NCBI RefSeq assembly: GCF_014701095.1
Contig: NZ_AP023439.1
Coordinates: forward strand, 980,001-1,044,000
Source: Streptomyces tuirus
GTDB taxonomy: Bacteria > Actinomycetota > Actinomycetes > Streptomycetales > Streptomycetaceae
Length of the DNA stretch: 64,000 bases
Direction: 5' to 3'
Part shown: piece by piece, positions 45,412 through 54,352 of the stretch
Numbering within the stretch: the first letter of the stretch is position 1
Layout: the number at the start of each line of letters is the position of its first letter
Translations under genes and position numbers: made by a program
The notes under the pieces: model-generated
Databases searched by the model: none
What the model was told of the DNA's origin: nothing
Seen by the model: only the letters and a program-made list of their open reading frames with translations

Positions 45412-46911
45412 TCACGCCACGAACGTCCGCGGCGCCTCCGCGTTCCCCACCGCGCCGCTCTCCACCAGCCCCGCCGCAGCGGCCAGCCGCGCCGCCGCCT
45501 CCTCGGCCACGGCCCCGCCGACGGTGAACGGCAGCCGCACATACCCCTCGAACGCCCCGTCCACCCCGAACCGCGGCCCGGACGGCACCCGCACACCCAC
45601 GCGCTCCCCCGCCTCGGCCAGCCGCGAACCGGACAGACCCCCCGTGCGCACCCAGAGCGTCAACCCGCCCTGGGGCACCTCGAACTCCCACGCGGGCAGC
45701 TCCCGCCGCACGGCGGTCACCAGCTCGTCCCGGTTCGCCCGCGCCTGCGCCCGCCGCACCTCCACGGCCTGCTCCCAGCCCCCCGTCCCGAACAGCCAGT
45801 TCACCGCGAGCTGCTCCAGGACCGGCGTACCGAGATCGGCGTACGCCCGGGCGGAGACCAGGCTGCGGATCACGTCCGGGGCGGCCCGCACCCACCCGAT
45901 CCGCATCCCGGCCCAGAACGCCTTGCTGGCCGACCCCACCGTGATCACCGTGGATCCGGCCGGGTCGAACGCGCACACCGGCCGCGGCATCCGCACTTCC
46001 GGATCGAGCCACAGCTCACTCATCGTCTCGTCGGCGATCAGCACCGTTCCCGCGGAGCGCGCCGCGTCCACCAGCCGTCGCCGCTGGTCCTCGTCGGCGA
46101 GCGCCCCGGTCGGGTTGTGGAAGTCGGCGACGACGTAGGCGATGCGGGGCGCGGCGTCCCGCAGGACCTGCCGCCAGCGGTCCATGTCCCAGCCGGTGAG
46201 CCCCTCGGCCATGGCGACGGGCACGAGCCGGGCCCCGGCCTCCCGCATCAACTGGAGGATGTTGGCGTAGGAGGGCGACTCGACGGCGATGCGCTCGCCG
46301 CGCCCGGCGAACAGATGGCAGATGGCGTCGATCGCACCCATCGCCCCGGTCGTCACCATGATCTGCTCGGGCATGGTCGGGATCCCGCGCGCGGTGTACC
46401 GCTCGGCGATCATCGCCCGCAGCGCGGGCAGCCCGGCGGGGTAGTCGCCGTGCGTGTGCGCGTAGGGCGGCAGTTCCTCCAGCGCGCCCTGGACGGCCCG
46501 GGTGAGCCAGGGCTCGGGAGCGGGCAGCGCGGCGCACCCGAGGTCGATCAGCGAGCCGAGGGCCTCCGGCGGAAGGGGCTCCAGCCCCCGCGCGGGCAGC
46601 GGGTTCCCGGCCGGGACGGCGGTCCAACTGCCCGCGCCCCGCCGGGACTCCAGGAACCCCTCGCTGCGCAGCGCCTCATAGGCGGCGGCCACCGTCGTAC
46701 GGCTGACGGACAGGGAGAGGGCGAGTTCGCGTTCGGCGGGCAGCCGGGCGGCCACCGGGACCCGTCCCTCGAGCACCAGCAGCCGGATGCCGTCGGCGAG
46801 CGCGCGGTAGGCCGGCGGCCGGCGCGTGCCGGGCCCCGCCGGGCGGTCCTGCTGGGAGCTGAGAAGCCGGGCGAGCTGCGCCGCGCCCACGGCCGAGGTC
46901 CACTCCGCCAT
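45412..46911 (-). CDS. MocR-family GntR/aminotransferase transcriptional regulator
   Basis: 499 residues. The N-terminal GntR winged helix (RLPAERELALSLSVSRTTVA) is joined to a fold-type I aminotransferase-like domain with DFHNPTGALAD, ADETMSELWLD and the PLP-lysine motif GSASKAFWAGMRIGW. MocR proteins use PLP or PLP-amino acid adducts as effectors. It is divergent from a YczE-like membrane protein gene, the classical pairing, so it probably controls that gene and itself from the 99-bp spacer. The ATG at 46911 has AGGTGG upstream. Confidence 0.93.
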   Translation of the reverse strand: MAEWTSAVGAAQLARLLSSQQDRPAGPGTRRPPAYRALADGIRLLVLEGRVPVAARLPAERELALSLSVSRTTVAAAYEALRSEGFLESRRGAGSWTAVPAGNPLPARGLEPLPPEALGSLIDLGCAALPAPEPWLTRAVQGALEELPPYAHTHGDYPAGLPALRAMIAERYTARGIPTMPEQIMVTTGAMGAIDAICHLFAGRGERIAVESPSYANILQLMREAGARLVPVAMAEGLTGWDMDRWRQVLRDAAPRIAYVVADFHNPTGALADEDQRRRLVDAARSAGTVLIADETMSELWLDPEVRMPRPVCAFDPAGSTVITVGSASKAFWAGMRIGWVRAAPDVIRSLVSARAYADLGTPVLEQLAVNWLFGTGGWEQAVEVRRAQARANRDELVTAVRRELPAWEFEVPQGGLTLWVRTGGLSGSRLAEAGERVGVRVPSGPRFGVDGAFEGYVRLPFTVGGAVAEEAAARLAAAAGLVESGAVGNAEAPRTFVA

Positions 46912-47010
46912 TGAAATCAGTCCACCTTCCCCGGATTGGCCATGGATGGCTTCACCGTCCAAGCCACATGGTGGCATGCATCAGTCCACTACCACCACAG
47001 GGGGCACATC

Positions 47011-47664
47011 ATGTCCACGCGGGGGCACCTCGCCCGGCGGCTCGTCCAGCTCTACGCCGGTCTCGCGCTGTACGGCGCCAGTTCGGCACTGCTCGTGCGG
47101 TCGGGGCTCGGACTGGAGCCCTGGAACGTGCTGCACGAGGGACTCGCCGAGCGGACCGGCCTGTCGATCGGTGTCGTGCTGACCCTGGTGGGCGCCGCGG
47201 TGCTGCTGCTCTGGATCCCGCTGCGCCAGCGGCCGGGCCTGGGCACGATCTCCAACGTGCTGGTCATCGGCCTGGCGATGGACGCGACGCTGGCCCTGGT
47301 GCCCGACGCGCACGGCCCGGCGCCGCGCATCACGCTGATGGTGGCGGGGATCGTCCTGAACGGCGCGGCGACCGGTCTGTACATCGCGGCCCGCTTCGGA
47401 CCGGGCCCGCGCGACGGCCTCATGACCGGACTGCACCAGCTCACGGGCGTCTCGATCCGGCTGGTCCGCACGGGGATCGAGCTCACGGTGGTGGCGACCG
47501 GCTTCGCGCTGGGCGGCACCGTCGGGATCGGCACCCTTCTGTACGCCCTGGCGATCGGCCCCCTCGCCCAGGCCTTCCTGCGCGTGTTCGCCGTCCCGTC
47601 GGCATCCGGCGGCAGCACGGCCGTTGCCACCGGTCGACCCCGAGGAGCGATACTGCGTCCGTGA
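47011..47664 (+). CDS. YczE/YitT-like membrane protein
   Basis: 217 residues with about five to six membrane helices (LYGASSALLV, GVVLTLVGAAVLLLWIP, ISNVLVIGLAMDATLAL, ITLMVAGIVLNGAATGLYIA). GPGPRDGLMTGL and IRTGIEL-type sequence (VRTGIELTVV) are family marks. Function is unknown; genes of this family usually sit next to MocR regulators, as here. The ATG follows AGGGGGC. The GDPD gene overlaps its stop as GTGA. Confidence 0.88.
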   Translation: MSTRGHLARRLVQLYAGLALYGASSALLVRSGLGLEPWNVLHEGLAERTGLSIGVVLTLVGAAVLLLWIPLRQRPGLGTISNVLVIGLAMDATLALVPDAHGPAPRITLMVAGIVLNGAATGLYIAARFGPGPRDGLMTGLHQLTGVSIRLVRTGIELTVVATGFALGGTVGIGTLLYALAIGPLAQAFLRVFAVPSASGGSTAVATGRPRGAILRP

Positions 47665-48428
47665 CCCCGCGGATACGCCACCCCTACCTCGACCATCCCG
47701 GCCCGATCGCCTTCGCCCACCGGGGCGGGGCGGCGGACGGCCTGGAGAACACCGTGCGGCAGTTCCGGTGCGCCGTCGAGGCCGGGTACCGGTACATCGA
47801 GACGGACGTCCACACCACCCGGGACGGCAAGGTCGTCGCCTTCCACGACGCGACGCTGGACCGGGTGACGGACGGCGCGGGCCGGATCGCCGACCTGCCG
47901 TGGCAGGAGGTCCGCCAGGCGCGTGTGGCGGGCCAGGAACCGCTCCCCCTGTTCGAGCAGCTGCTGGAGACCTTCCCCGACGTGCGGTGGAACGTGGACG
48001 TCAAGGCGGAGGCCGCCCTCCTGCCCTTCCTGGACCTGGTCGGGCGGACGGACTCCTGGGACCGGATCTGCCTCGGTTCGTTCTCGGAGGCGCGTGTGGT
48101 GCGCGCCCAGCGACTGGCCGGTCCCCGCCTGGCCACGTCGTACGGCACCCGGGGCGTGCTCAACCTGCGGCTGCGCTCCTGGGGAATGCCGGCCGCGGTG
48201 CGCCGCTCGGCGATCGCCGCGCAGGTCCCCGAGATCCAGTCCGGCATCCAGGTCGTGGACCGGCGCTTCCTGCACGCCGCCCATGCGCGCGGGCTCCAGG
48301 TGCACGTGTGGACGGTCAACGACTCCGAGGGCATGCACCGGCTGCTCGACCTGGGCGTGGATGGCATCATGACCGATCACATCGACACGTTGCGCAAGGT
48401 CATGGAGGACCGCGGCGTCTGGGTCTGA
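47661..48428 (+). CDS. Glycerophosphodiester phosphodiesterase
   Basis: A 255-residue TIM-barrel GDPD that releases sn-glycerol-3-phosphate from glycerophosphodiesters. Metal and catalytic residues are present: FAHRGGAADGLENT (His, Arg, Glu), YIETDVHTTRDGKVVAFHD (Glu, Asp, His), NVDVKAE, and the C-terminal VWTVND and GIMTDH. There is no signal peptide, so it is cytoplasmic. The start is set by the GTGA overlap with the YczE gene. Confidence 0.93.
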   Translation: MTPRIRHPYLDHPGPIAFAHRGGAADGLENTVRQFRCAVEAGYRYIETDVHTTRDGKVVAFHDATLDRVTDGAGRIADLPWQEVRQARVAGQEPLPLFEQLLETFPDVRWNVDVKAEAALLPFLDLVGRTDSWDRICLGSFSEARVVRAQRLAGPRLATSYGTRGVLNLRLRSWGMPAAVRRSAIAAQVPEIQSGIQVVDRRFLHAAHARGLQVHVWTVNDSEGMHRLLDLGVDGIMTDHIDTLRKVMEDRGVWV

Positions 48429-48478
48429 GACCCCGGGCCCGTCCCCTCTGCGCGTTCACGGGGAAGCGAGGGGCACGG

Positions 48479-49825
48479 GTGGGCCACGACACCGTGCGGA
48501 CACCGCCGGCCGACGAGGCCGCGGAGCGCAGGAGCGAACAGCGCGGCTGGTACGTCTACGACTGGGCCTGCTCCGTCTACTCGACGAGCGTGCTCACCGT
48601 GTTCCTCGGCCCCTATCTGACGTCGGTCGCCAAGTCCGCGGCCGACGCCGACGGGTACGTCCACCCCCTCGGCATCCCGGTGCGCGCCGGGTCCTTCTTC
48701 GCGTACTCGGTGTCCCTGTCGGTGATCGTGGCCGTGCTGGTGATGCCCCTGGTGGGCGCCGCCGCCGACCGCGCGGGCCGCAAGAAGCCGCTCCTCGCGG
48801 CCGCCGCCTACACCGGGGCCACGGCCACGGCGGCCATGTTCTTCCTGGACGGCGACCGCTACCTGCTGGGCGGTGCGCTCCTGGTCGTCGCGAACGCCGC
48901 GCAGTCCGTGGCGATGATGCTCTACAACTCCTATCTGCCGCAGATCGCCCCGCCCGAGGAGCGGGACGCGGTCTCCTCCCGCGGCTGGGCCTTCGGTTAC
49001 GCGGCGGGCTCGCTGGTTCTCGTCGCCAACCTGGTCCTCTACACCGGGCACGAGGGCTTCGGCCTCTCGGAGAGTGCGGCGGTCCGCATCTGCCTGGCGT
49101 CGGCGGGCCTGTGGTGGGGCGCGTTCGCCATCGTCCCGCTGCGGCGGCTGCGCGATCGCGGGACCGCCGGGCGGGAGGCGGCCCTCCCGGGCTTCCGGCA
49201 GCTCGCGGCAACCGTCCGCGACATGCGCCGCCATCCGCTGACGCTCGCCTTCCTGCTCGCCTACCTCGTCTACAACGACGGCATCCAGACGGTGATCTCC
49301 CAGGCCTCGGTCTACGGCTCCGAGGAACTGGGCCTGGAACAGTCCACCCTCATCGCCGCCGTACTGCTGGTGCAGGTACTGGCGGTGGCGGGCGCGCTGG
49401 CCATGGGCCGGCTGGCCCGGGTGTACGGGGCCAAGCGCACGATCCTCGGCTCGCTGGTCGCGTGGACGGTGACGCTGGCGGCCGGGTACTTCCTGCCGGC
49501 CGGGGCGCCGGTGTGGTTCTTCGTCCTGGCCGCCGGGATCGGCCTGGTCCTCGGCGGCAGCCAGGCACTGTCCCGCTCCCTGTTCTCCCATCTGATCCCG
49601 CCGGGCAGGGAGGCCGAATACTTCTCGGCGTACGAGATGAGCGACCGCGGCATGAGCTGGCTCGGGCCGCTGCTGTTCGGGATCACCTACCAGCTGACCG
49701 GGAGCTACCGGGACGCGATCATCTCGCTGGTGGTCTTCTTCGTGCTCGGTTTCGCCCTGCTCGCGCGGGTTCCGGTGCGGCGTGCGATCGGCGAAGCGGG
49801 GAATCCGGTTCCTGACAGGATTTAG
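48479..49825 (+). CDS. MFS transporter, UMF1 family
   Basis: 448 residues, about 12 helices. WYVYDWACSVYSTSVLTVFL in helix 1 and the motif AADRAGRKKPLL match the UMF1 (Atg22-like) family of amino-acid or nutrient exporters in MFS. A later block GGSQALSRSLFSHLIPPGRE is also characteristic. The GTG start has GAGGGG upstream and lies 50 bases after the GDPD stop. Substrate unknown. Confidence 0.88.
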   Translation: MGHDTVRTPPADEAAERRSEQRGWYVYDWACSVYSTSVLTVFLGPYLTSVAKSAADADGYVHPLGIPVRAGSFFAYSVSLSVIVAVLVMPLVGAAADRAGRKKPLLAAAAYTGATATAAMFFLDGDRYLLGGALLVVANAAQSVAMMLYNSYLPQIAPPEERDAVSSRGWAFGYAAGSLVLVANLVLYTGHEGFGLSESAAVRICLASAGLWWGAFAIVPLRRLRDRGTAGREAALPGFRQLAATVRDMRRHPLTLAFLLAYLVYNDGIQTVISQASVYGSEELGLEQSTLIAAVLLVQVLAVAGALAMGRLARVYGAKRTILGSLVAWTVTLAAGYFLPAGAPVWFFVLAAGIGLVLGGSQALSRSLFSHLIPPGREAEYFSAYEMSDRGMSWLGPLLFGITYQLTGSYRDAIISLVVFFVLGFALLARVPVRRAIGEAGNPVPDRI

Positions 49826-50004
49826 CACTCGGAGCGAAAGGGCTGTAGTGTACGCGTTTGGCCTGCCAGGCGGACCGTTACTGCGCGTCAAAGATGCCGA
49901 AACGCTGGGTTATATCTGCTATCAGATGTGACAAACCGGGCGCTGGTGGGTACAACAAGGGCGGCTACGACGGCGACGCATGACCCGGAACGGGACTCGG
50001 AACG

Positions 50005-50030
50005 GGAATCTTTACCGCCGACCGGACGTT
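50005..50030 (+). promoter_or_regulatory. SigR-type promoter of rbpA
   Basis: GGAAT (50005-50009), an 18-base spacer, then GTT (50028-50030) exactly matches the SigR consensus GGAAT-N18-GTT for disulfide-stress genes. rbpA in S. coelicolor is a known SigR target. The start codon lies 61 bases downstream of the GTT. Confidence 0.8.
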
Positions 50031-50091
50031 GACCGGATGACGACGACAGCGACACCTGTCCTGTGGGCGACAAGCCCGGGAGGCACGATTC

Positions 50092-50466
50092 ATGAGTGAG
50101 CGAGCTCTTCGCGGCACGCGCCTCGTGGTGACCAGCTACGAGACGGACCGCGGCATCGACCTGGCCCCGCGCCAGGCCGTGGAGTACGCATGCGAGAAGG
50201 GGCACCGGTTCGAGATGCCCTTCTCGGTCGAGGCGGAGATCCCGCCGGAGTGGGAGTGCAAGGTCTGTGGGGCCCAGGCACTCCTCGTGGACGGCGATGT
50301 CCCTGAGGAAAAGAAGGGCAAGCCCGCGCGTACGCATTGGGACATGCTGATGGAGCGGCGCACCCGTGAGGAACTCGAAGAGGTCCTCGAGGAGCGCCTG
50401 GCGGTTCTGCGCTCCGGTGCGATGAACATCGCTGTTCATCCCCGAGACAGCCGCAAGTCGGCATAG
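50092..50466 (+). CDS. rbpA: RNA polymerase-binding protein RbpA
   Basis: A 124-residue actinobacterial transcription factor that stabilises open complexes with HrdB-type sigma factors. The zinc-binding core uses YACEKGHRF and WECKVCGA (Cys and His ligands). The basic linker and sigma-interacting helix follow (KKGKPARTHWDMLMERRT, REELEEVLEERLAVLR). Length and ends match the family exactly. It is preceded by a SigR-type promoter and followed by a perfect 20-bp hairpin. Confidence 0.98.
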   Translation: MSERALRGTRLVVTSYETDRGIDLAPRQAVEYACEKGHRFEMPFSVEAEIPPEWECKVCGAQALLVDGDVPEEKKGKPARTHWDMLMERRTREELEEVLEERLAVLRSGAMNIAVHPRDSRKSA

Positions 50467-50501
50467 TCCCTCACGGGCCTGGCCGAAGTAACAGCGCATC
50501 A

Positions 50502-50546
50502 GAAGACCGCGGGCGCCGTACGAGAAGTACGGCGCCCGCGGTCTTC
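50502..50546. terminator. Perfect 20-bp bidirectional terminator between rbpA and fxsA
   Basis: 50502-50521 pairs without mismatch with 50527-50546 around a GAGAA loop. It lies between convergent genes; the arms end in GAAGAC and GTCTTC. Confidence 0.92.
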
Positions 50547-50652
50547 CGCATGTCCGGGGCCTGGTGCGGCACCTGCCACGCGTGTCCGGTTCCCGTGCGG
50601 CTCCTGCCACGCATCTCCCCTTACGTACGCGCGGGCCTGCCCCCGGGACGGC

Positions 50653-51228
50653 TCAGTGCGTCAGGGGCGGGCGCGGGGGCTGCGGGGTGTCCCCCGGCTC
50701 GTCCCTGATGACCTCGCCCTGGACGACCTTGCCGTCGGGCTGGTGCATACGGGCCTGCTGGAAGGCGCCGCCGAGGGTGCCCGGGCGGGCTTCCCGGAGC
50801 TTGCGCTCGAACGTGCGCTCCGCCGAGCGGCTCACGACCTTCTGCACGGGCGGCAGCAGCAGGAGCAGGCCCACCGCGTCCGAGGCCAGGCCGGGGATCA
50901 TCAGGAGCAGACCGCCCAGCATCATCAGGCCGTTGCCCTCGCTGCCCGGCCGGGCCGCTTCCGGCATGCCACCGCTCTGCTGCTGTTGCAGCGCCTCGGA
51001 GAGCTTGCGGAAGGCCCGCCGGCCGGCCCGCTTGATGACGACCGTGCCGGCCACCAGACCCGCCAGCAGAACGAGGAAGACCACCAGCCCGCTGGTCGCC
51101 CTCGCCACGAGCGTGAGCAGCCAGATCTCCAGGACCAGCCACGCGGCGACGCCGAGCGGCAGGAACGTACGCAGCCGGGAGCGCTTGGGCCGGGCGGAGG
51201 GCAGCGGGGTCTGAGGGCCAGTCGTCAT
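50653..51228 (-). CDS. fxsA: FxsA family cytoplasmic-membrane protein
   Basis: 191 residues with three to four membrane segments (LPLGVAAWLVLEIWLLTLV, LVVFLVLLAGLVAGTVVI, LMMLGGLLLMIPGLASDAVG). The GLASDAVGLLLLLPP block is diagnostic of FxsA, whose overproduction relieves F-plasmid exclusion of phage T7 in E. coli; its normal role is unknown. The C-terminus is polar. It lies 88 bases downstream of ppm1 on the same strand, probably the same operon. Confidence 0.92.
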   Translation of the reverse strand: MTTGPQTPLPSARPKRSRLRTFLPLGVAAWLVLEIWLLTLVARATSGLVVFLVLLAGLVAGTVVIKRAGRRAFRKLSEALQQQQSGGMPEAARPGSEGNGLMMLGGLLLMIPGLASDAVGLLLLLPPVQKVVSRSAERTFERKLREARPGTLGGAFQQARMHQPDGKVVQGEVIRDEPGDTPQPPRPPLTH

Positions 51229-51316
51229 GCGTCCAGTGTGCCTGGCCCCGGCTCAGCACGGGATAAGGCCACCATCAGCTGATTCCGTGAACGGCCGCCC
51301 TCGCAGCGGTCTGCCG

Positions 51317-52120
51317 TTACGGCTTCGAGGGCTTGCCGCCGCGCCCCGTGACCTTGCCGACGCGCTCCCCCACGCCCCACGCCGTGACGCGCCACAGCGC
51401 CTCGACGAGGATGTCGCGGCTCATCTTGGAGTCGCCGAGTTCGCGCTCGACGAACGTGATGGGCACCTCGATCACGTGGTAGCCGGCCTTGACCGCGCGG
51501 CGGGCGAGATCGACCTGGAAGCAGTACCCCTGGGAGGCCACCTCGTCGAGACCGAGCCCCTGGAGGGTCTCGCGGCGGAAGGCACGGTAGCCGCCGGTGA
51601 TGTCACGCAGCGGCAGGTCGAGCGCCAGCCGGGAGTAGAGGCTGCCGCCCCGGGAGATCACCTCGCGGGACTTCGGCCAGTTGACCACCCGGCCGCCCGG
51701 CACCCAGCGCGAGCCCAGCACCAGGTCGGCGCTCTTGAGGGCGGTGAGCAGACGCGGCAGTTCCTCGGGCTGGTGGGAGCCGTCGGCGTCCATCTCGATC
51801 AGCACGCCGTAGTCGCGCTCCAGGCCCCAGTGGAAGCCCGCGAGGTAGGCGGCTCCGAGGCCCTCCTTGCCCTTGCGGTGCAGCACGTGGACCTGGTCGT
51901 CCTCGACGGTCAGCTCGTCGGCGAGCTTGCCCGTGCCGTCCGGGCTGTTGTCGTCGGCCACGAGCACGTGCGCCTCGGGGACGGCCTTGCGCACCCGGCC
52001 GACGATGCTCTTGATGTTCTCCGCCTCGTTGTAGGTCGGGATGATCACCAAGGCCGTGCCGAGCGGGCCGAACGTCCTCACCTGGGCCCCTGCCGCGAGG
52101 GTCCCGTCGCCGTCGTTCAC
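51317..52120 (-). CDS. ppm1: Polyprenol-phosphate mannosyltransferase Ppm1
   Basis: A 267-residue GT2 enzyme that transfers mannose from GDP-mannose to polyprenyl phosphate at the cytoplasmic membrane face. Motifs: VIIPTYNEAENI, ADDNSPDGTGKLADEL, the metal-binding DAD in EMDADGSHQPEELPRLL, GSRWVPGG, and DITGGYRAFRRETL. In S. coelicolor Ppm1 supplies mannose for protein O-glycosylation and is needed for phage phiC31 infection. No Lnt-like acyltransferase is fused, unlike in mycobacteria. The GTG at 52120 follows AAGGGG. Confidence 0.93.
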   Translation of the reverse strand: MNDGDGTLAAGAQVRTFGPLGTALVIIPTYNEAENIKSIVGRVRKAVPEAHVLVADDNSPDGTGKLADELTVEDDQVHVLHRKGKEGLGAAYLAGFHWGLERDYGVLIEMDADGSHQPEELPRLLTALKSADLVLGSRWVPGGRVVNWPKSREVISRGGSLYSRLALDLPLRDITGGYRAFRRETLQGLGLDEVASQGYCFQVDLARRAVKAGYHVIEVPITFVERELGDSKMSRDILVEALWRVTAWGVGERVGKVTGRGGKPSKP

Positions 52121-52654
52121 TGCTGCCCCTTCATGTCCATACGCAGAGGTCCACCATAGTGGGCCCGGCCTGCGCCGACGTGACAGGACGTTCGAATCGT
52201 GGTGTCGAATCCGCACGACGCGGGTGAGAGCGCGCCTCCGTGTGCGCGTACGCGGCGGATGGGGGCCCGGCGCCCTTCGGGCCGACCTGGGATCCGCCGG
52301 CTGCGGATCGACCTGAAGCCGTTGTCTACTGAGCGCACGGGCCCCACCCGGGTCACACCTCCCCGACCGGCCGGAACGTTCTCTCGGCGCTGCGCCGGCC
52401 TGAGCCTGGCTCCCAGTGGCGGTGCCCCGGTGCGGCACACCGTCCCTGACCCGGCGGCGCCGCGGCGAGTGCTCGGACGTTCCCCGGTCGGGCGTCCGGT
52501 GGTGGACTCGGCCGAACCTACCGGCCCCCTGCGGCCGCCTGTCAACAGCCGTTTGACCTGCGCGTTCGGCGGCAAAGCCCTGGTCAGAGCCGAGGATGCG
52601 CAGGTCGCGCGACGGGGGCGCCGCGCACGACTTCATGCGCGCCACCCCCGTAGA
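52121..52654. other. 534-bp gene-less stretch upstream of ppm1
   Basis: No supported gene; open frames here are low-complexity and lack ribosome-binding sites. The ppm1 promoter should lie near its left end: TATGGT on the minus strand (about 52157-52152) is a possible -10. The amidohydrolase stop lies at the right end. Confidence 0.45.
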
Positions 52655-54256
52655 TCACTCGCCCGGCCGTACGAAGACCGTGCGTCCGCCCACCACGGTG
52701 CGCAGACAGACGGGCAGGTCGCGGCCCGGAGTGAGGTCGGGCAGACCCGGGGTTCCCGAGCGGGGATCCGTCGACCAGCGGGCGACGCGGTCGTCCGGGG
52801 CCTGGACGACGAGTTCGCCGGTGCGCCAGACGGCGTAGTCGGCGGGGGCGCCCGGGACCAGAACGCCCGCGTCGTCCCGTCCGACGGCCCGCCAGCCGCC
52901 GCGCGTGTGCGCCGTGAACGCGGCGCGCACGGAGACGCGATGCTCCGGCGTGCGGTGGAAGGCGGCGGCCCGGACCGTGCCCCACGGGTCGAGCGGGGTG
53001 ACCGGGCTGTCGGAGCCGAAGGCGAGCGGGACACCGGCGCGCAGCAGGGCCGCGAAGGGGTTCAGGGCCCGGGCCCGCTCCTTTCCGAGCCGCTGGGCGT
53101 ACATGCCCTCCTCGCCGCCCCACAGGGCGTCGAAGGCGGGCTGCACGGAGGCGGTGAGGCCCAGTTCGGCGAAGGCGGCGACGCTTTCCGGAGTGAGCAT
53201 CTCGGCGTGCTCCACGCGGTGCCGGGCGGCCCGGATCCGGCCGAGCCCGACCTGCTCGGCGGCGGCGCGCACGCCCTCCACCACAGCGTCCACGGCCGCG
53301 TCGCCGATGGCGTGGAACCCGGCCTGCAGGCCCGCCTCGGTGCACGCCACGACATGCGCCGCGACCGCGTCGGCGTCCAGGTAGACGATGCCGGTGTCCC
53401 CGGCGTCGGCGTACGGGTGGTGCAGACAGGCGGTGTGCGAGCCGAGGGCGCCGTCGACGAACAGATCCCCCGCGGCGCCCACGGCGCCCAGCTCCCGCGC
53501 CTTGGCGACGTCCTGCTCGGCCCAGTAGCCGACGACGCGCGGCCCGTGCTCCTCGGCGGCGAGGCGCAGCAGGCCGGTGAAGTCGTCCTCGGAGGAGATC
53601 TCCGGCCCGGCGCACTCGTGGAGCGTGCCGATCCCCAGTGACACGGCGTGCGCGAGCGCGGCGCGCTGCGCCTCGGTGCGCTGCCGAGGCGTCACGGCGG
53701 CGAACGCGGCGGCCCGCACGGCGTGATGGGCGTCGGCGGTGAGCGGACCATCCGCACGGGTGACATCGGGAACCGCGTCGAGCAGGGCGGTGCTCACGAC
53801 CGCCGAGTGGACGTCGATCCGGCTGAGGTAGAGGGGCCGGTGCCCGGCGGCCTCGTCGAGCTCGGCCCGCGTCGGGGGCCTGCCCCCGGGCCAGCGGGCG
53901 GCGTCCCAGCCGTGACCGAGCAGCACCCGGTCGTCGGGCCGGGCGGCGGCGAAGTCCCGGACGAGGGCGAGGGCGGCCTCCAGCGTGGGGGCGCCGGAGA
54001 GGTCGAGCCCGGTGAGGGCCAGGCCCGTGGCCGTCGTGTGCACATGCGCGTCGGTGAACGCCGGGGTGACCAGCGCCCCGTCCAGGTCGACCACCTCGTC
54101 GACCCCGTCCGCGAAGGCGTCGGCGGCCCCTTCGGAGCCCACCCAGGCGATCTGTCCCCGCTCCACGACCATCGCGGTGGCGAAGGGGTCGGCGGGGCTG
54201 TGCACCTCTCCACGGCGGAGCAGGACGGTCTTGGGCGGGGCGGTGGACTCACTCAT
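52655..54256 (-). CDS. Amidohydrolase, YtcJ-like metal-dependent family
   Basis: A 533-residue metallo-amidohydrolase with a beta-sandwich (VLLRRGEVHSPADPFATAMV) and TIM barrel. The metal His-x-His is in FTDAHVHTTATG. Other blocks are LLGHGWDAARWPGGRPPTRA, YLSRIDVHSAVVST, FHAIGDAAVDAVV, HRVEHAEML and the catalytic Asp in AFGSDSPVTPLDPW. These match the YtcJ/N-substituted formamide deformylase group; the substrate is unknown. The ATG at 54256 begins the sandwich; an upstream reading is low-complexity. Confidence 0.9.
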   Translation of the reverse strand: MSESTAPPKTVLLRRGEVHSPADPFATAMVVERGQIAWVGSEGAADAFADGVDEVVDLDGALVTPAFTDAHVHTTATGLALTGLDLSGAPTLEAALALVRDFAAARPDDRVLLGHGWDAARWPGGRPPTRAELDEAAGHRPLYLSRIDVHSAVVSTALLDAVPDVTRADGPLTADAHHAVRAAAFAAVTPRQRTEAQRAALAHAVSLGIGTLHECAGPEISSEDDFTGLLRLAAEEHGPRVVGYWAEQDVAKARELGAVGAAGDLFVDGALGSHTACLHHPYADAGDTGIVYLDADAVAAHVVACTEAGLQAGFHAIGDAAVDAVVEGVRAAAEQVGLGRIRAARHRVEHAEMLTPESVAAFAELGLTASVQPAFDALWGGEEGMYAQRLGKERARALNPFAALLRAGVPLAFGSDSPVTPLDPWGTVRAAAFHRTPEHRVSVRAAFTAHTRGGWRAVGRDDAGVLVPGAPADYAVWRTGELVVQAPDDRVARWSTDPRSGTPGLPDLTPGRDLPVCLRTVVGGRTVFVRPGE

Positions 54257-54294
54257 GGAGCACAGTCTCACAGGGGGCGGGGGCGCCGCCCGCA

Positions 54295-54318
54295 TCAGGG
54301 GCGCGGTGAACTGCGCGA
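54295..54318. repeat. Dispersed Streptomyces intergenic repeat, copy 2
   Basis: It matches the 32121-32144 element with one substitution (GCGCGGTGAACTGCGCGA in place of GCGCGGGGAACTGCGCGA). It lies between the Lrp regulator stop and the amidohydrolase start. Confidence 0.65.
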
Positions 54319-54352
54319 ACGGCCCCGCACGACCCGCCCGGGGCAACCGGCG

